Numbered from the stretch's first letter, positions 47,949 through 63,888 are shown. The stretch is 64,000 bases of DNA from Mallotus nudiflorus (GCA_947683625.1 CANTUR010000195.1:1798001-1862000); one strand, 5' to 3'. Notes: generated from the letters alone by a model not told the origin. Numbers and translations: made by a program.

Positions 47949-50900
47949 GAGGTTGCCATGACTGTCCATTTGAATCCCCAAGTGTGCACACCCACTTTGT
48001 CAAATCCATCCATAAATTCTAATGCATGCTCATCCATCAGCCCCTAAATTTGGATTGCTATAGAAAAATTTTATTGCAACCATTATAGGGCTCTAAGCCA
48101 ACTTCAATTTTACATATTATGGGCCCTGTGGTTCAATTGGGGATGCCACAACTATCCTTTTGAAGCCCAAGTGCACATGCCCACTTTGTCAAATCCATTC
48201 ATAAATACCAACACAGCCTCATCCATAGGCCTTTAAATTTGGACTACTACAGACAAGGTTTATTGTACCCATTATAGGGCTCTGAGTTATCTTTGATTTG
48301 ATATATTATGGGCCTCATGTTCAATCAGGGATGCCATAATTTTCTATTAGAAGCCCAATCGTGCACACCCACTTTGTCAAATCCATACATAAATGCTAAT
48401 GCAATCCCATGCATAGGCCTTTAAATTTGGACATCTATAGACAAAGTGTGTAGCACCCATTATAGGTCTTTATGTCAGCTTCAATATGATATATTATGGG
48501 CCTCGTGGTTTAGTCAGGGTTGCTAAGACCATCCATTTGAATCCCAAGTGCACACGCTCACTTTATCAAATCCATCCATAAATGTCAATGCATTCTTATC
48601 CATAGGCCCCTAAATTTGGACTACTATATAAAACTTTCTTGCACCCATTATAGGGCTTTGAGTTAGCTATAATTTGATATATTATGGGCCCCACAGTTCA
48701 ATTGGGGATGCCATGACTATCCATTTAAAGCCCAAGTGCACACGCCCACTTTGTCAAATCCATCCATAAATGCCAATGCAGTGTCATCCTTAGGCCCCTA
48801 AATTTGGACTACTATAGAAAAAATTTATTCTATTATAGGGCTCTGAGTCTACTTTGATTTGAAAACTTATGGGTGTCATGGTTCAATCAGTGATGCCACA
48901 ACCGTCCATTTGAAGCCCTAGTGCGCATACGCACTTTGTTAAATCCATCCATAAATCTCAACATAGTCTCATCCATAGGCCCCTAAATTCAGACTGCTAC
49001 AAACAAAGTTTATAGAACCCATTATAATGCTTTGACTCAGGTCTGATTTGATATTATGGGCCTCGTGATTCAATTGGGGTTGCCACAACCATCCATTTGA
49101 AGCCTAAGTACGCATGCCCACTTTATCACATCCATCCATAAATGCTAATGCGATCTCATCCAAAGGCCCAAAATATTTGGACTGCTATAGATGAATTGTG
49201 TAGCACCCATTTGAAGCCCAAATGTGCATGCCCACTTTTTCAAATCTATGCATAAATGCAAATGCAATCTCATCTATAGGCCCTTAAATTTGGACTGCTA
49301 TTGAAAAATTTTATTGTACCCATTATAGGGCTTTGTCCCAGGTTTGATTTGATATATTATGGGCCCCATGGTTCAATCAAGGTTGCCACAACCGTCCACT
49401 TGAATTCCAAGTATGCACACCCACTTTGTCAAATCCATTCATAAATGTCAATGCACTCTCATCCATAGGCCCCTAAAATTGGACTGCTACAGAAAAGGTT
49501 TGCTGAACCCATTATAGGGCTTTGGGTTAGCTTCAATTTGATATATTATAGGCCCTATGGTTCAATCAAGGATGTCATGACTGTCCATTTAAAGCCCAAG
49601 TGCGTACGCCCACTTTGTCTAATCCATTCATAAATGCCAATGTAGTCTCATCCATAGGCCTGTAAATTTGGATTGCTATAGAAAAAGTTTGTTGTGCCCA
49701 TTATAGAGCTCTGAGTCTGCTTTGATTTGAAAAATTATGGGCCTCGTGGTACAATTGGGGAGCCACATCCATCCATTTGAAGCCCAAGTGTGCACGCCCA
49801 CTTTGTTAAATCTATATATAAATGCCAATACAGTCTCATCCATAGGACCTTAAATGTGAACTGCTATAGTCAAATTTTGTAGCACCCATTATAAGACATT
49901 GAGTTAGGTACGATTTGATATATTATGGGCCTCGTGGTTCAATCGGAGTTGCCACGACCATCCATTTGAAGCCCAAGTGTGCACGCCCACTTTGTCACAT
50001 CCATCCAGAAATTCCAATGCAGTCTCATCCCAAGGCCCGTAAATTTAGACTGCTTCTGATGAATTATGTAGCACCTATTTGAAGCCCAAGTGCACAAGCC
50101 CACTTTGTTAAATCCATCCATAAATGCCAATACAGTCTCATCCATAGGCCCCTAAATTTGGACTACTACAAACAAGGTTTATAATACCCATTATAGGGCT
50201 TTGAGCCAACTTTGATTTGATATATTATGGGCCCCATGTTCAATTGGGTATACCACGACTATCCATTTGATGCCCAATCACATACACCCACTTTGTTAAA
50301 TCCATCCATAAATGCCAATGCAATCGCATCCTTAGGCCCCTAAATTGGGACTGCTATAGATAAAGTGTGTAGCACCCAATATAAGGCTCTATGTCAGCTT
50401 TGATTTGATATATTATAGGTCTCGTGGCTCAATCGGGGTTGCTAGGACTATCCATTTGAATCCCAAGTGCGCAAACTCACTTTTTCAAATCTATCCATAA
50501 ATGCCAATGTCGTGTCATCCATATGCCCCTAAATTTGGACTGTTATAGAAAAAGTTTCTTATACCCATTATAGGGCTCTGAGTCAGTTATAAGTTGATAA
50601 ATTATGGGCCCCGTGGTTCAATCAGGGATGCCACAATCATCCATTTAAAGCCCAAGTGAACACGTCCACTTTGTTAAATCCATCCATAAATGCCAATACA
50701 GTCTCATCAATAGGCCCTTAAATTTGGAATGCTATAGAAAAGTTTGTAGCACCCATTATTGCGCTTTGAGTCAGGTATGATTTGATATATTATGGGCCTT
50801 ATGGTTCAATTAGGCTTGCCACAACCGTCCATTTGAAGCCCAAGTGCGCACGCCCACTTTGTCACATCCATACATAAATGCTAATGCAATCCCATCCAAA

Positions 50901-53900
50901 GGCTCATAAATTTGGACTGCTATTGATGAATTGTGTAGCACCCATTTAAAGCCCCAGTGTGCATGCCCACTTTCTCAAATCTATCCATAAATGCCAATGC
51001 AGTCTCATTTATAGGCCCCTAATTTTAGACTCTTATAGAAAAATTTTATTGCACGCATTATAAGACTTTATGTTAGCTTTGATTTGATATATTATAGGCC
51101 CCGTGGTTCAATCAGGGTTGCCATGATCGTCCATTTGAATCCTAAATCTGCATGCCCACTTTTTCAAATCCATCCATAAATGCCAATGCAATCTCATCCA
51201 TAGGCCCCTCAATTTGGACTGCTACAGAAAAAGTTTATTGCACCCATTATAGGGCTATAAGTCTACTTCGATTTAAAAAATTATGGGCCCCATGGTTCAA
51301 TCAGGGATGCCACGATAGTCCATTTAAAGCCCAAGTGTGCACGCCCACTTTGTTAAATCTATCCATATATGCCAACACAGTCTCATCCATAGAACCCTAA
51401 ATTCGATTTCTATAAACAAAGCTTATAGCACTAATTATAGCGCTCTGTGTCAGGTATGATTTGATACATTATAGGCCCCATGGTTCAATCAGGGATGCCA
51501 TGACCATCCATTTGAAGCATAAGTGCACGCACCCACTTTGTCAAATCCATCCATAAATGCCAATGCAGTCTCATCCATAGGCCCCTAAATTTGGACTGCT
51601 ACAAAAAAAGTTTGTTGCACCCATTATAGGGCTCTGAGCTTGCTTCAATTTTATAAATTATGGGCCTCCTGGTTGAATTAGGGATGTCACAACCATCCAT
51701 TTAAGGCCCAAGTACGCATGCCTACTTTGTTAAATCTATATATAAATGCCAAAATAGTCTCATCCATAGAAGCCTAAATTAGGATTGGTACAGACAATGT
51801 TTGTAGTACCAATTATAATATTTTGATTCAAGTATGACTTGATATATTATGGGCCTTATTGTTGAAACAGGGTTGCCGTGACCATCCATTTAAAGCCCAA
51901 GTGCACACGCCCACTTTGTCACATCCATCCATAAATGCCAATGCAATCTCATCCAAAGGCCCTAAAATTTGGACTAGTACTAATGAATTGTGTAGCACCC
52001 ATTTGAAGCCCAAGTGTGCACACCCACTTTATCAAATCTATCCATAAATGCCAATGCGGTCTCATCCATAGGCCCCTAAATTTGGATTGCTATAGAGAAA
52101 TTTTATTGCACCATTATAAGGCTCTGCATCAGCTTCGGTTTAACATATTATGGGCCTTGTGGTTCAATCGGGGTTGCCACAACTGTCCATTTGAATCCCA
52201 GGTACACATGCCCAATTTGTTAAATCCATCCATAAATGCCAATGCTATCTCATCCATAGGGCCCGAAGTTTGGACTACTATAGAAAAAGTTTGTTACACC
52301 CATTATAAGGCTCTAAGTCAGCTTCGATTTGATATATTATGGGCCTTGTGGTTCTATCCAGGATTCCATGATTGTCCATTTGAAGCCTAAGTGCACATGC
52401 CCACTTTGTTAAATCTATCCATAAATGCTAACGCGGTCTCATCCATAGAACTCTAAATTCGGACTGCTACAGAGCATCCATTATAGCGCTCTGAGTCATG
52501 TACGATTTGATATATTATGGGCCTCGTGGTTCAATCGAGGTTGCCACAACTGTCAATTTGAAGCCCAAGTGCGCATGCCCACATTATCACATGCATCTAT
52601 AAATGCCAATGCAGTCTCATCCAAAGGCCGATAAATTTGGACTACTACATAAAAAGTTTGTAGCACCCATTATAGGGCTCTAAGTCAGCTTTGATTTGAC
52701 ATATTATAGGCCCTATGGTTCAATTAGGGTTGCCATGACCATCCATTTGAATCCTCAGTGCACATGCCCATATTGTCAAATTAATTCATAAATGCCAAAG
52801 CAGTCTCATCCATAGCCCCCTAAATTTGGACTGCTACAAAAAAAGTTTGTTGTGTCCATTATAAGGCTCTGAGTTAGCTTTGATTTAATAAATTATAGGC
52901 CCTGTAATTCAATTGGGGATGCCACGACTGTCCATTTAAAGCCCAAGTGTGCATACCACTTTGTCAAATCTATCCATAAATGCCAACATAGTCTCATCCA
53001 TAGGCTCCTAAATTTGGACTGCTATAAACAAAGTTTGTTGCACATATTATAGGGCTCTGAGTCAGGTATGATTTGATATATTATGGGCTTTGTGGTTCAA
53101 CTGGGGTTGCCATGACCTTCCATTTGAAGCCTAAGTGCACATGCCCACTTTGTCACATTCATCCAAAAATGCCAATGTAGTCTCATCCAAATGCCCATAA
53201 ATTTAGAATGCTACTGATGAATTTTATTGCACCTATTTGAAGCCCAACTGTAGATGACCACTTTTTCATATCTATCCATAAATGTGAATGCAGACACATC
53301 CATAGGCCCCTACATTTGGACTGCTATAAAAAAAGTTTATTGTACCTATTAAAAGGCTCTAAGTCAACTTCAATTTGATATATTATGGGCCCCATGTTGA
53401 ATCAGGGATGCCTCAACCATCCATTTGAAGCCTAAGTGCACATGCCCACTTTGTTAAATCTATCCATAAATGCCAATGCAGTCTTATCCATAGGCCCTAA
53501 ATTTGGACTGCTACAGACAAAGTTTGTTTTACCCATGATAGGGCTCTGAGTTAGCTTCGATTTCATATATTATGGGCCCTATGTTCAATCAAGGATGCCA
53601 CAACCATCCATTTGAAGCCCAAGTGCGCTTGCCCACTTTGTCAAACCTATCCATAAATGTCAATGCAGTCTCATTCATAGGACCCTAAATTTTGACTGCT
53701 ATAGACAAAGTTTGTAGCACCCATTATAGGGATCTGAGTCATGTTTGATTTGATATACTATGGGCCTCATTGTTTAATGGGGATTTCAATGACCGTCCAT
53801 TTGATGCCCAAGTGTGGACACATACTTTGTCAAATACATCCATAAATGCTAATGTTGTCTCATCCATAGGTCACTATATTTGGACCGCTACAGATTAAGC

Positions 53901-56900
53901 ATGTAGCACCTATTATAGGGCTTTGAGTCAGCTTTGATTTAATATATTATAGGCCTCATAGTTTAATTAGGGTTGCCACGATTATCCATTTATAGCCTAA
54001 GTGCGCATGCCCACTTTGTTAACTCCATCTATAAATGCCAATGTAGTCTTATCCATAGGCCCCTAAATTTGGACTGCTATAGATGAAATGTGTAATGCCC
54101 ACTATAAGGCTCTGACATAACATTGATTTGACATTATATGGGCCCTGCGGTTAAATCAGGGTTGCCACGACCGTCCATTTGAAGCCTAAGTGCGCACTCC
54201 CACATTATCAAATCCATCCATAAATGTTAATGAAGTCTCATCCACAGGCCCCTAAATTTGGATTGTTATGAACAAAATGCATAGACCTTATTATAAGTAT
54301 TTGAAAAAGCTTTGATTTGATATATTATGGGCCTGTGGTTCAATCGGAGTTGCCACGATCGTTTATTTGAAGCCCAAGTGCGCACGCCCACTTTGTCATA
54401 TCCATCCATAAATGCCAATGTAGTCTCATCCATAGGCCCCTAAATTTGGACTACTATAGATGAGGTGTGTAGCACCCATTATAGGCACTGTCGTTCAATA
54501 AGAGTTGCCTTGACTGTCCATTTGAATCCAAAGTGCGCATGCCCACAATGTTAAATCCTTCCATAAATGCCAAAGCAGTATTATCCATAGGCCCCTAAAT
54601 ATAAACTGCTATAGAAAAAGTTTATTACACACATTATAGGGTTCTGAGTCAGCTATGATTTAACAAATTATGGGTCATGTGGTTCAATCAGGGATGCCAC
54701 AACCATCCATTTGAAGCCTAAGTGTGCATGCCCACTTTGTTAAATCTATCCATAAATGCCAACACAGTTTCATCCGTAGGCCCTTAAATTTGGAATGCTA
54801 CATACAAAGTTTGTAGCACTCATTATAGAGCTCTGAGTCAAGTACAATTTAATATATTACGGGCCTCATGGTTCAATCGAGGTTGCCATGACAGTCCATT
54901 TGAAGCCCAAGTGTGCATGCCCACTTTGTCATATCTCTCTATAAATGCCATTATAGTCTCATCCAAAGGCCCACAAATTTGGACTACTACTAATGAATTG
55001 TGTAGCACCCATTTGAAGCCCAAGTGCACACTCCCACTTTGTCAAATCTATCCAGAAATGCCAAGTAGTCTCATCTATAGGCCCATAAATTTGGACTGCT
55101 ATAGAAAAAGTTTATTGTACCCATTATAGGGCTCTGAGTCAACATTAATTTGATATATTATGGGCCCTATGGTTGAATTGGGGATGCCATGACCATCCAT
55201 GTCTAGCCCAAGTATGCACGCCCACTTTGTCACATCCATCCATAAATGCTAATGCAGTCTTATCCATAGGCCCCTAAAGTTGAACTGCTACAGAGAAAGT
55301 TTGTTGTACCCATTATAGGGCTATGATGCCATCTTCAATTTGATATGTTATGGGCCTTGCATTCAATTGGGGATTCCATAACCGTCCATTTGAAGCCCAA
55401 GTGCGCATGCCCACTTTGCTAAAACCATCCGTAAATGCCAATGTAGTCTCATCCATAGGCCCCTAAAATTGGACTACTACAGACAAGGTTTATAGAACCC
55501 TTATAGGGCTCTGAGTCAACTTCAATTTGATATGTTATGGGCCCTGTGGTTCAATGAGGGATGCCACTACCATCCATTTAAAGCCTTAGTGCACACACCC
55601 ACTTTGTCAAATCCATCCATAAATGCCAATGCAATCTCATCCATAGGCCCCTAAATTTGGACTGCTACAGATGAATTGTGTAGTACCCATTATAGGGCTC
55701 TGAGTAAGCTTTGATTTGATATATTATAGGCCATGTGGTTTAATCAGGGTTGCCATGACCGTCCATTTGAATCCCAAGTGCGCACGCCCATATTGTCAAA
55801 TCCATCCATAAATGCCAAAGCAGTCTCATCCATATGCCCCTAAATTTGGACTACTATAGAAAAGTTTATTATGCCCATTATAGGGCTCTAAGTTGACTTT
55901 GATTTCATAAATTATGGGCCTCATGGTTCAATCAGCAATGCCATGACTGTCGATTTGCAGCTCAAGTGCACATGCCCACTTTATTACATCTATCCATAAA
56001 TGCCAATGCAATCTCATCCATGGGCCATTAAATTTAGACTGCTACAGAAAAAGTTTATAGCACCCACTATAGTGCTCTGAGTAAGGTATGATTTGATTTA
56101 TTATGGGCCTTGTGGTTCAACGAGGTTGCCACAACTGTCCATTTCAAGCCCAAGTGCGCACACACACTTTGTTGCATCCATCCATAAATGCCAATGTAGG
56201 CTCATATGAAGGCCTATAAAATTGGACTACTACTAATGAATTGTGTAGCACTCATGTGAAGCCTAAGTGTACATGCCCACTTTGTCAAATCTATCTATAA
56301 ATGCCAATGCAGTCTTATCCATAGGCCCCTAAAGTTGGATTACTATAGAAAAATTTTATTGTACCCATTATGGGGCTCTATGTCAGCTTTGATTTGATAT
56401 ATTATGGTTGTCGTGGTTCACTCGGGGTTACCACGACCATCCATTTGAATCCTAAGGGTGCATGCCCACTTTATTGAATCCATCCATAAATGCCATTGCA
56501 ATGTCATCCATAAGCCCCCAAATTTGGACTGCTATACACAAAGTGTGTAGCACCCATTATAGGGCCCTAAGTCAGCTTCAATTTGATATATTATGGGCCT
56601 TGTGTTCAATTAGGAATATCATGACCGTGCATTTGAAGCTCAAGTGTGCATGCCCACTTTGTCAAACCCATCAATAAATGCCAGTGCAGTCTCATCCATA
56701 GGCCCTTAAATTTTGACAGCTATAAATAAATTTTTTTGTACCCATTATAGCACTCTGAGTCAACTTCAATTTGATATATTATGGGCCCCATGTTCAATCG
56801 TGGATGCCACGACCATCCATTTGAAGCCCAAGTGCGCATGACCACTTTGTTAAATCTATCAATAATCGCCAATGCAATCTCATCCATAGAGCCCTAAATT

Positions 56901-59900
56901 TTGAGTACTATAAACAAAGTTTATAGCACCCATTATAGGGATCTAAGTCAGGTTTGATTTGGTATATTATGGGCCTCATGGTTCAATGAGGGTTGCCACA
57001 ACTGTCCTTTTGAAACCCAAGTGCGGACACCTACTTTGTCAAATACATCCATAAATACCAATATTGTCTCATCCATAGGCCACTAAATTTGGATTGCTAG
57101 AGATTAATCATGTAGCACCCATTATAGGGCTCTAAGTCAGCTTTGATTTGATATATTATAGGCCCCATGGTTTAATCAGGGTTGCCACCACTGTCCATTT
57201 CAAGCCTAAGTGCGCACGCCCACTTTGTCATATCCATCCATAAATGCCAATGTAGTCTCATCCATAGCCCCAAAAATTTGGATAGCTATAGATGAAATGT
57301 GTAGTGCCCACTATAGGGCTCTAACTTAGCATTGATTTGATATATTATGGGCCCTGTGGTTAAATCGGGGTTGCCATGATTGTCCATTTGAAGTCCAAGT
57401 GTGTACTCCCACTTTGTCAAATCCATCTATAAATGCCAATAAAGTCTCATCCATAGGCCCCTAAATTTGGATTGCATCAAACAAAGTGCATATGCCTTAT
57501 TATAGGTCTCTAAGTTAGCTTTGATTTGATATATTATGGGACTACAGTTCAATCGAGGTTGCCACGACCGTCCACTTGAAGCCCAAGTGCCCATGCCTAC
57601 TTTGTCACATCCATCCATGAATGCCAATGAAGTATCTTCTAAAGGCTGATAAATTTGGACTGCTACTAATGAATTGTGCAGCACCCATTTGATGCCTAAG
57701 TGAGCATGCCCACTTTGTCAAATATATCCATAAATGCCAATGCAGTCTTATCCATATGCCCCTAAATTTGGACTGCTATAGAAAAATTTTATTACACCCA
57801 TTATATGGCTCTATGTCAGCTTTGATTTGATATATTATAGGCCCTATGGTTCAATCGAGGTTGCCATGACCGTCCATTTAAATCCCAAGTGCACATGCCC
57901 ACTTTGTCTAATCCATCCATAAATGCCAATGCAATCTCATCTATAGACCCTTAAATTTGGACTCCTATAGAAAAATTTTATTGTACCCATTATAGGGCTC
58001 TGTGTCAGCTTCGATTTAATATATTATAGGCCTCATAGTTCAATCAGGGTTACCAGGACCGTCAATTTGAATCCCAAGTGTGCACACCCATTTTGTGAAA
58101 TCCATCCATAAATGCCAATACAGTCTCATCCATAGGCCCCTAAATTTGGGTTGCTACAAAAAAAGCTTATTACACCCATTATAGGGCTCTAAGTTAGCTA
58201 CAATTTGATATATTATGGGCCTTGTGGTTCAATCGGGGATCCCATGACTATCCATTTAAAGCCCAAGTGCGCATGCCAATTTTGTCAAATCCACCCATAA
58301 ATGCTAGTGCAATCTCTTCCATAGGCCCCTAAATTTGGACTACTACATATGAAGTGTATGGTAACCATTATAGTGCATTGAGTCAACTTTGATTTGATAT
58401 ATTATAGGCCCTGTGGTTCTATCAAGGTTACCATGATCATCCATTTAAAGCCCAAGTGTGCACACCCAATTTGTCAAATCCATCCATAAATACCAATGCA
58501 GTCTCATCCATAGGCCCCTAAATTTGTACTACTATAGATGATGTGTGTAACCCCCTTTATAGCGGTCTTAGTTAGCTTTAATTTGATATATTATAGACCC
58601 TAAGGTTTAATCAGGCTTGCCATGACCGTTCATTTGAATCCTAAGTACGCACGCCCAATTTGTCAAATCCATCTTTGAATGCCAATGCAGTCTCATCCAT
58701 AGGCCCTTAAATTTGGATTGATACAAAAAAAGTTTATTGCACCCATTTTAGGGCACTATTTCTGCCATGATTTGATAAACTATGGGCCCTACGATTTATT
58801 TAAGGATGCCACGACTATACATTTGAAGCCCAAGTGTGCACGCCCACTTTATCAATTCTATCCATAAATGCCAACGTATTCTTAACCTTAGGCCCTTAAA
58901 TTTGGAATGCTACTAACAATTTTGTAGTACCCATTATAGGGCTCTGAGTCAGATTCGATTTGATATATTATGGGCCTATGGTTCAATGGGGGATGCCATG
59001 ATCGTTCATTTAAAGCCCAAGTGTGGACGCTTACTTTGTCAAATACATCTATAAATGCCAATGTTGTATCATCCATAGGCCACTAAATTTGGACTACAAC
59101 AGATTAAGTGTGTAGCAACCATTATAGGGGTCTTAGTTAGCTTTGATTTGATATATTATAGGCCCTATGGTTTAATCATGGTTGGCATGACAGTCCATTT
59201 GAAGCCCAAGTGTGCACACCCACTTTGTCAAATCCATCCATAAATGCCAATGCAGTCTCATCCAGAGGCCCTTAAATTTGGATTGCAACAGATGAAATGT
59301 GTAGTGCCCACTATAGGGCTATAACTCAACTTTGATTTGATATATTATATGCCCGATGGTTAAATTATAGTTGCCACAACCATCCATTGGAAGCCCAATT
59401 GCGCACTCCCACTTTATCAAATCCGTCCATAAATGCTAATGAAGTCTCATCCATAGGACCCTAAATTTGTACTACTATAAATCATGCGTATAGTACTAAT
59501 TATAGGGCTCTGAATCAACTTTGATTTGATATATTATAGGCCCTTTGGTTAAATTAGGGTTTCCATGACCGTCCATTTGAATTCCAAGTGTGCACGTCCA
59601 CATTATCAAATCCATCCATAAATACCAAAGTAGTCTCATCCATAGGCCCTTAAATTTGGACTGCTATAGAAAAAGTTTGTTATGCCTATTATAGGGATCT
59701 AAGTCAGCTTTGATTTAATAAATTATGGGCCCCATGGTTCAATCAGGAATGGCATGACCATTCATTTAAAGCTAAAGTGCGCATGCCTACTTTGTGAATT
59801 CTATCCATAAATGCCAATGCATTCTCATCCATAAGCCTTTAAATTTGGATTGCTATAGACAATGTTTATGGCACCCATTATAGGGCTCTGAGTCAGGCAC

Positions 59901-60469
59901 AATTTGATATATTATGGTCCTCATGGTTAAATCATGGTTGCCATGACTGTCCATTTAAAGCCTAAGTGTGCACGCCCACTTTGTCACATCCATCCATAAA
60001 TGCCAATGTACTCTCATCCAAAGGCCCATAAATTTGGACTGCTACTGATGAATTGTGTAGCTCCCATTTGAAGCCCAAGTGTGTATGCCCACTTTGTCAA
60101 ATCTATCCATAAATGCCAATACAATCTTATCCATAGGCCCATAAATTTTGACTGCTATAGAAAAAGTTTGTTCTACCCATTATAGGGCTCTGTGTTATCT
60201 TTGATTTGATATATTATAGGCCCTATGGTTCAATTTGGGTTGCCATGACTATCCATTTGAATCCCAAGTACACACACCTACTTTGTCAAATCCATCCATA
60301 AATGCTAATGCAATCTCATCCATGGGCCCCTAAATTTTGATTACTATAAAAAATGTTTATTGTGCTCATTATAGGGCTCTGAGTCAACTTCAATTTAATA
60401 ACTTATGGGCCCTGTGGTTCAATAAGGGATGCCATAACTGTCCATTTGAAGCCCAAGTGCGCACGCCCA

Positions 60470-60582
60470 CTTTGTCACATCCATCCGTAAATGCCCATGT
60501 AGTCTCATCCAAAGGCCCGTAAATTTGGTCTACTAGTGATGAATTGTGTAGCACCCATTTGAAGCCCAAGTGTGCATGCCCA
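60470..60582 (+). repeat. Truncated 113-bp satellite monomer (representative copy)
   Basis: From the ctttg landmark at 60470 to the next at 60583 is 113 bp rather than 189. The missing 76 bp run from inside cacccatt (before tataggg) to inside gtccatt (before tgaagc). Both edges share ccatt, so the simplest origin is one deletion between short direct repeats. All short copies share linked variants such as ccaaaggccc, actgctactgatgaatt and gtgtagcacccatttgaag, so they descend from one founder. About 18-19 copies exist in the window, nearly all to the right of the large retrotransposon. Confidence 0.92.
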
Positions 60583-63500
60583 CTTTGTCAAATCCATCCA
60601 TAAATGGAAATGCAGTCTCATCCGTAGCCCCTAAATTTGGACTGTTATACAAAAAGTTTATTGCATCCATTATAAGGCTCAATGTTAACTTTGATTTGAT
60701 ATATTATGGGCCTCATGGTTTAATTGGGGATGCCACGACTGTCCATTTGAAGCCAAAGTATGCATGCCCACTTGGTCAAATCCATCCATAAATGCCAATG
60801 TAGTCTCATCCATAGTCCTTTAAATTTGTACTACTATAGAAAAAGTTTATTGCATCCATTATAGGGCTCTATCTCAGCTTAGATTTAATATATTATGGGC
60901 CCCATGGTTCAAACGGGGTTTCCATGACCATCTGTTTGAATCCCAAGTGGGCACACCCACTTTGTCAAATCCACCTATAAATGCTAATGCAGTCTCATCC
61001 ATAGGCCCTTAAATTTGGACTGCTATAGAAAAATTTTGTTGCACCCATTATAAGGCTATGAGTAAGCTTTAATTTGATATATTATGGGCCTTATGGTTTA
61101 ATCAAGGATGTCATAACTATTGATTTAAAGCCTAAGTGCACACGCCCACTTTGTTAAATCCATCTATAAATGCCAATGCAGTCTTATCCATAGGCCCCTA
61201 ATTTTGTACTGGTACAAAAAAATTTTATTGCGCCCATTACAAGGCTCTGAGTCTACTTCTATTTGATAAATTATGGGAATGTAGTTCAATCGAGAATGGC
61301 ACGATCGTCCATTTAAAGCCTTAGTGCACACGCCTACCTTGTCAAATCTATCCATAAATGCCAATATAGTCTCATTAATAGGCCCCTAAATTCAAACTGC
61401 TATAGAAAAATTTTAAAGCACCCATTATAGGGCTCTGAGTTAGGTATGATTTCATATATTATGGGCCTTATGGTTCAATCGGGGTTGCTAGGACCGTCCA
61501 TATGAAGCCCAAGTGTGCATGCCCATTTTATCACATCCATCCATAAATACCAATGCACTCTCATCAAAAGTCCTATAAATTTGGAGTACTAATGATAAAT
61601 TGTGTATCACCCATTTGAAACCCAAGTGCACATGCCCGCTTTGTCAAATCTATCCATAAATGCCAATGCAGTTTTATCCCTTGGCACCTAAATTTGGATG
61701 GCTATAGAAAAAGATTATTGTACCCACTATAGAGCTATGTGTCAGCTTCAATTTGATATATTATTGGCCCTATGGTTCAATTAGGGTTGCCACGACCATC
61801 ATTTTGAATCCCAAGTGTGCACGCATACTTTTTCAAATCCATCCATAAATGTCAATGCAGTCTCATCCATCGACCCTTAAATTTGGACTGTTATAGAAAA
61901 ATTTTATTGCTCATATTATAGGGCTCTAAGTCAGCTTTGATTTGATAAATTATGGGCCTCATGGTTCATTCAAGGATGCCATGATTATCCATTTGAAGCC
62001 CAAGAGTGCATACCAACTTTGTCAATTCTATTTATAAATGCCAACACAGTCTCATCCATAAGCCCCTAAAATTGGATAGCTACAAAAAAAGTTTATACCC
62101 CTAATTATAGGGCTCTGAGTCAGGTCTGATTTCATATATTATGGGCCTCATGGTTCAATGGGGGTTGCTATGACCATCCATTTGAAGCCTAAGTTTGGAC
62201 ACTTACTTTGTTAGCCAATGTTGTCTCATCCATAGGCCACTAAATTTGGACTGCTATAGATTAAGCATGTAGCACCCATTATAGGGCTCTGAGTCAGCTT
62301 TGATTTGATATATTATAGGCTCTATGGTTTAATCAGGGTTCCCATGACTTTCCATTTGAAGCCTAAGTGCTCACTCCCACTATGTCAAATCCATCCATAA
62401 ATGCCAATGCAGTCTTATCCATAGGCCTCCAAATTTGGATTGCTATAGACAAAGTTTGTAGTACCCATTATAGGGCTTAAAGTTAGGTTTGATTTGGTAC
62501 ATTATGGGCCATGTAGTTCAATTACAGTTGCCATGACCATCCATTTGAAGTCCAAGTGTGTATGCCCACTTTGTCACATCCATCCATAAATGCCAATACA
62601 GTCTCATCCATAGGCCCCTAAATTTGGATGCTACAGTTGAATTGTGTAGCACTCATTATCGGGCTCTGAGTCAACTTAAATTTGATATATTATGGGTCTT
62701 GTGGTTCAATTGGGGTTACCACAACCATCCGTTTGAAGCCTAACTGTGCACGCCCACTTTGTCAAATAAATCCATAAATGCCAATGCAATCTCATCAATA
62801 GGCCCTTAAATTTGGACTGCAACAAATGAAGAATATAGCATCTATTATAGGGCTCTGAGTTAGCTTTGATTTCATATATTATGGGCATGTGGTTCAACCA
62901 AGGTTGCCACGACCATCCATTTAAAGCCCAAGTGCGTACTCTCACTTTGTCAAATCCATCTATAAATGCCAATGAAGTCTCATTCATAGTCCCCTAAATT
63001 TGGAGATCTACATATGAAGTGCATAACTCTTATTATAGGGCTTTGAGTAAGCTTTAATTTGATATATTTTGGGCCCATGTTTCAATTAGGGTTGCCACGA
63101 CAGTCCATTTGAAGTCTAAGTGTGTACGCCCATTTTGTCATATCCATCAATAAATGCCAAAGCAATATCATTGATAAGCCCCTAAATTTGTACTGCTACA
63201 TATGAAGTGTGTAGCACCCATTAGAGGGATTTGAGTCAGCTTTGATTTGATATATTATGGGCCCTATGGTTCTATCAGGATTGCCATGACTGTCCATTTG
63301 AATCCCAAGTACGCAGGTCCACTTTGTTAAATCAATCTATAAATGCCAATTGAGTCTAATCCATAGGCCCCTAAATTTGGATTGATATAGAAAAAGCTTA
63401 TTGCTCCTATTATAGGGCTCTAAGTTAGCTTTGATTTGATAAATTATGGGCCCTATGGTTCATTCAGGGATGCCATGATTGCCCATTTGAAACCCAAAGG

Positions 63501-63792
63501 CACATGTTCACTTTGTCAATTCTATCCATAAATGCTAACGCAGTCTCATTCATAGGCCCCTAAATTTGGACTGCTACAGATAAAGTTTGTAGTCCTAATT
63601 ATAGGGCTCTGAGTCATGTTTGATTTGTTACATTATAGGCCTTGTGGTTCAATAGGGGTTGCAATGACTATCTATTGAAGCCCAAGTGTGGACACCTACT
63701 TTGTCAAATACATCCACAAATGCTAATGTTGTCTCATCCATAGGCCACTAAATTTGGACTGCTATAGATTAAGTGTGTAGCACCCATTATAG

Positions 63793-63888
63793 GGCTCTGA
63801 ATTAGCTTTGATTTGATATATTATAGGTCCCATGGTTTAAGGCTCTGAATTAGCTTTGATTTGATATATTATAGGTCCCATGGTTTAA
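63793..63888 (+). repeat. Perfect 48-bp tandem duplication inside a monomer
   Basis: The segment from ggctctgaattagc to catggtttaa (63793-63840) is repeated base for base at 63841-63888. Neighbouring monomers differ by very roughly 10-20 percent by eye, so this is a very recent slippage event or an assembly artefact. Confidence 0.95.
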
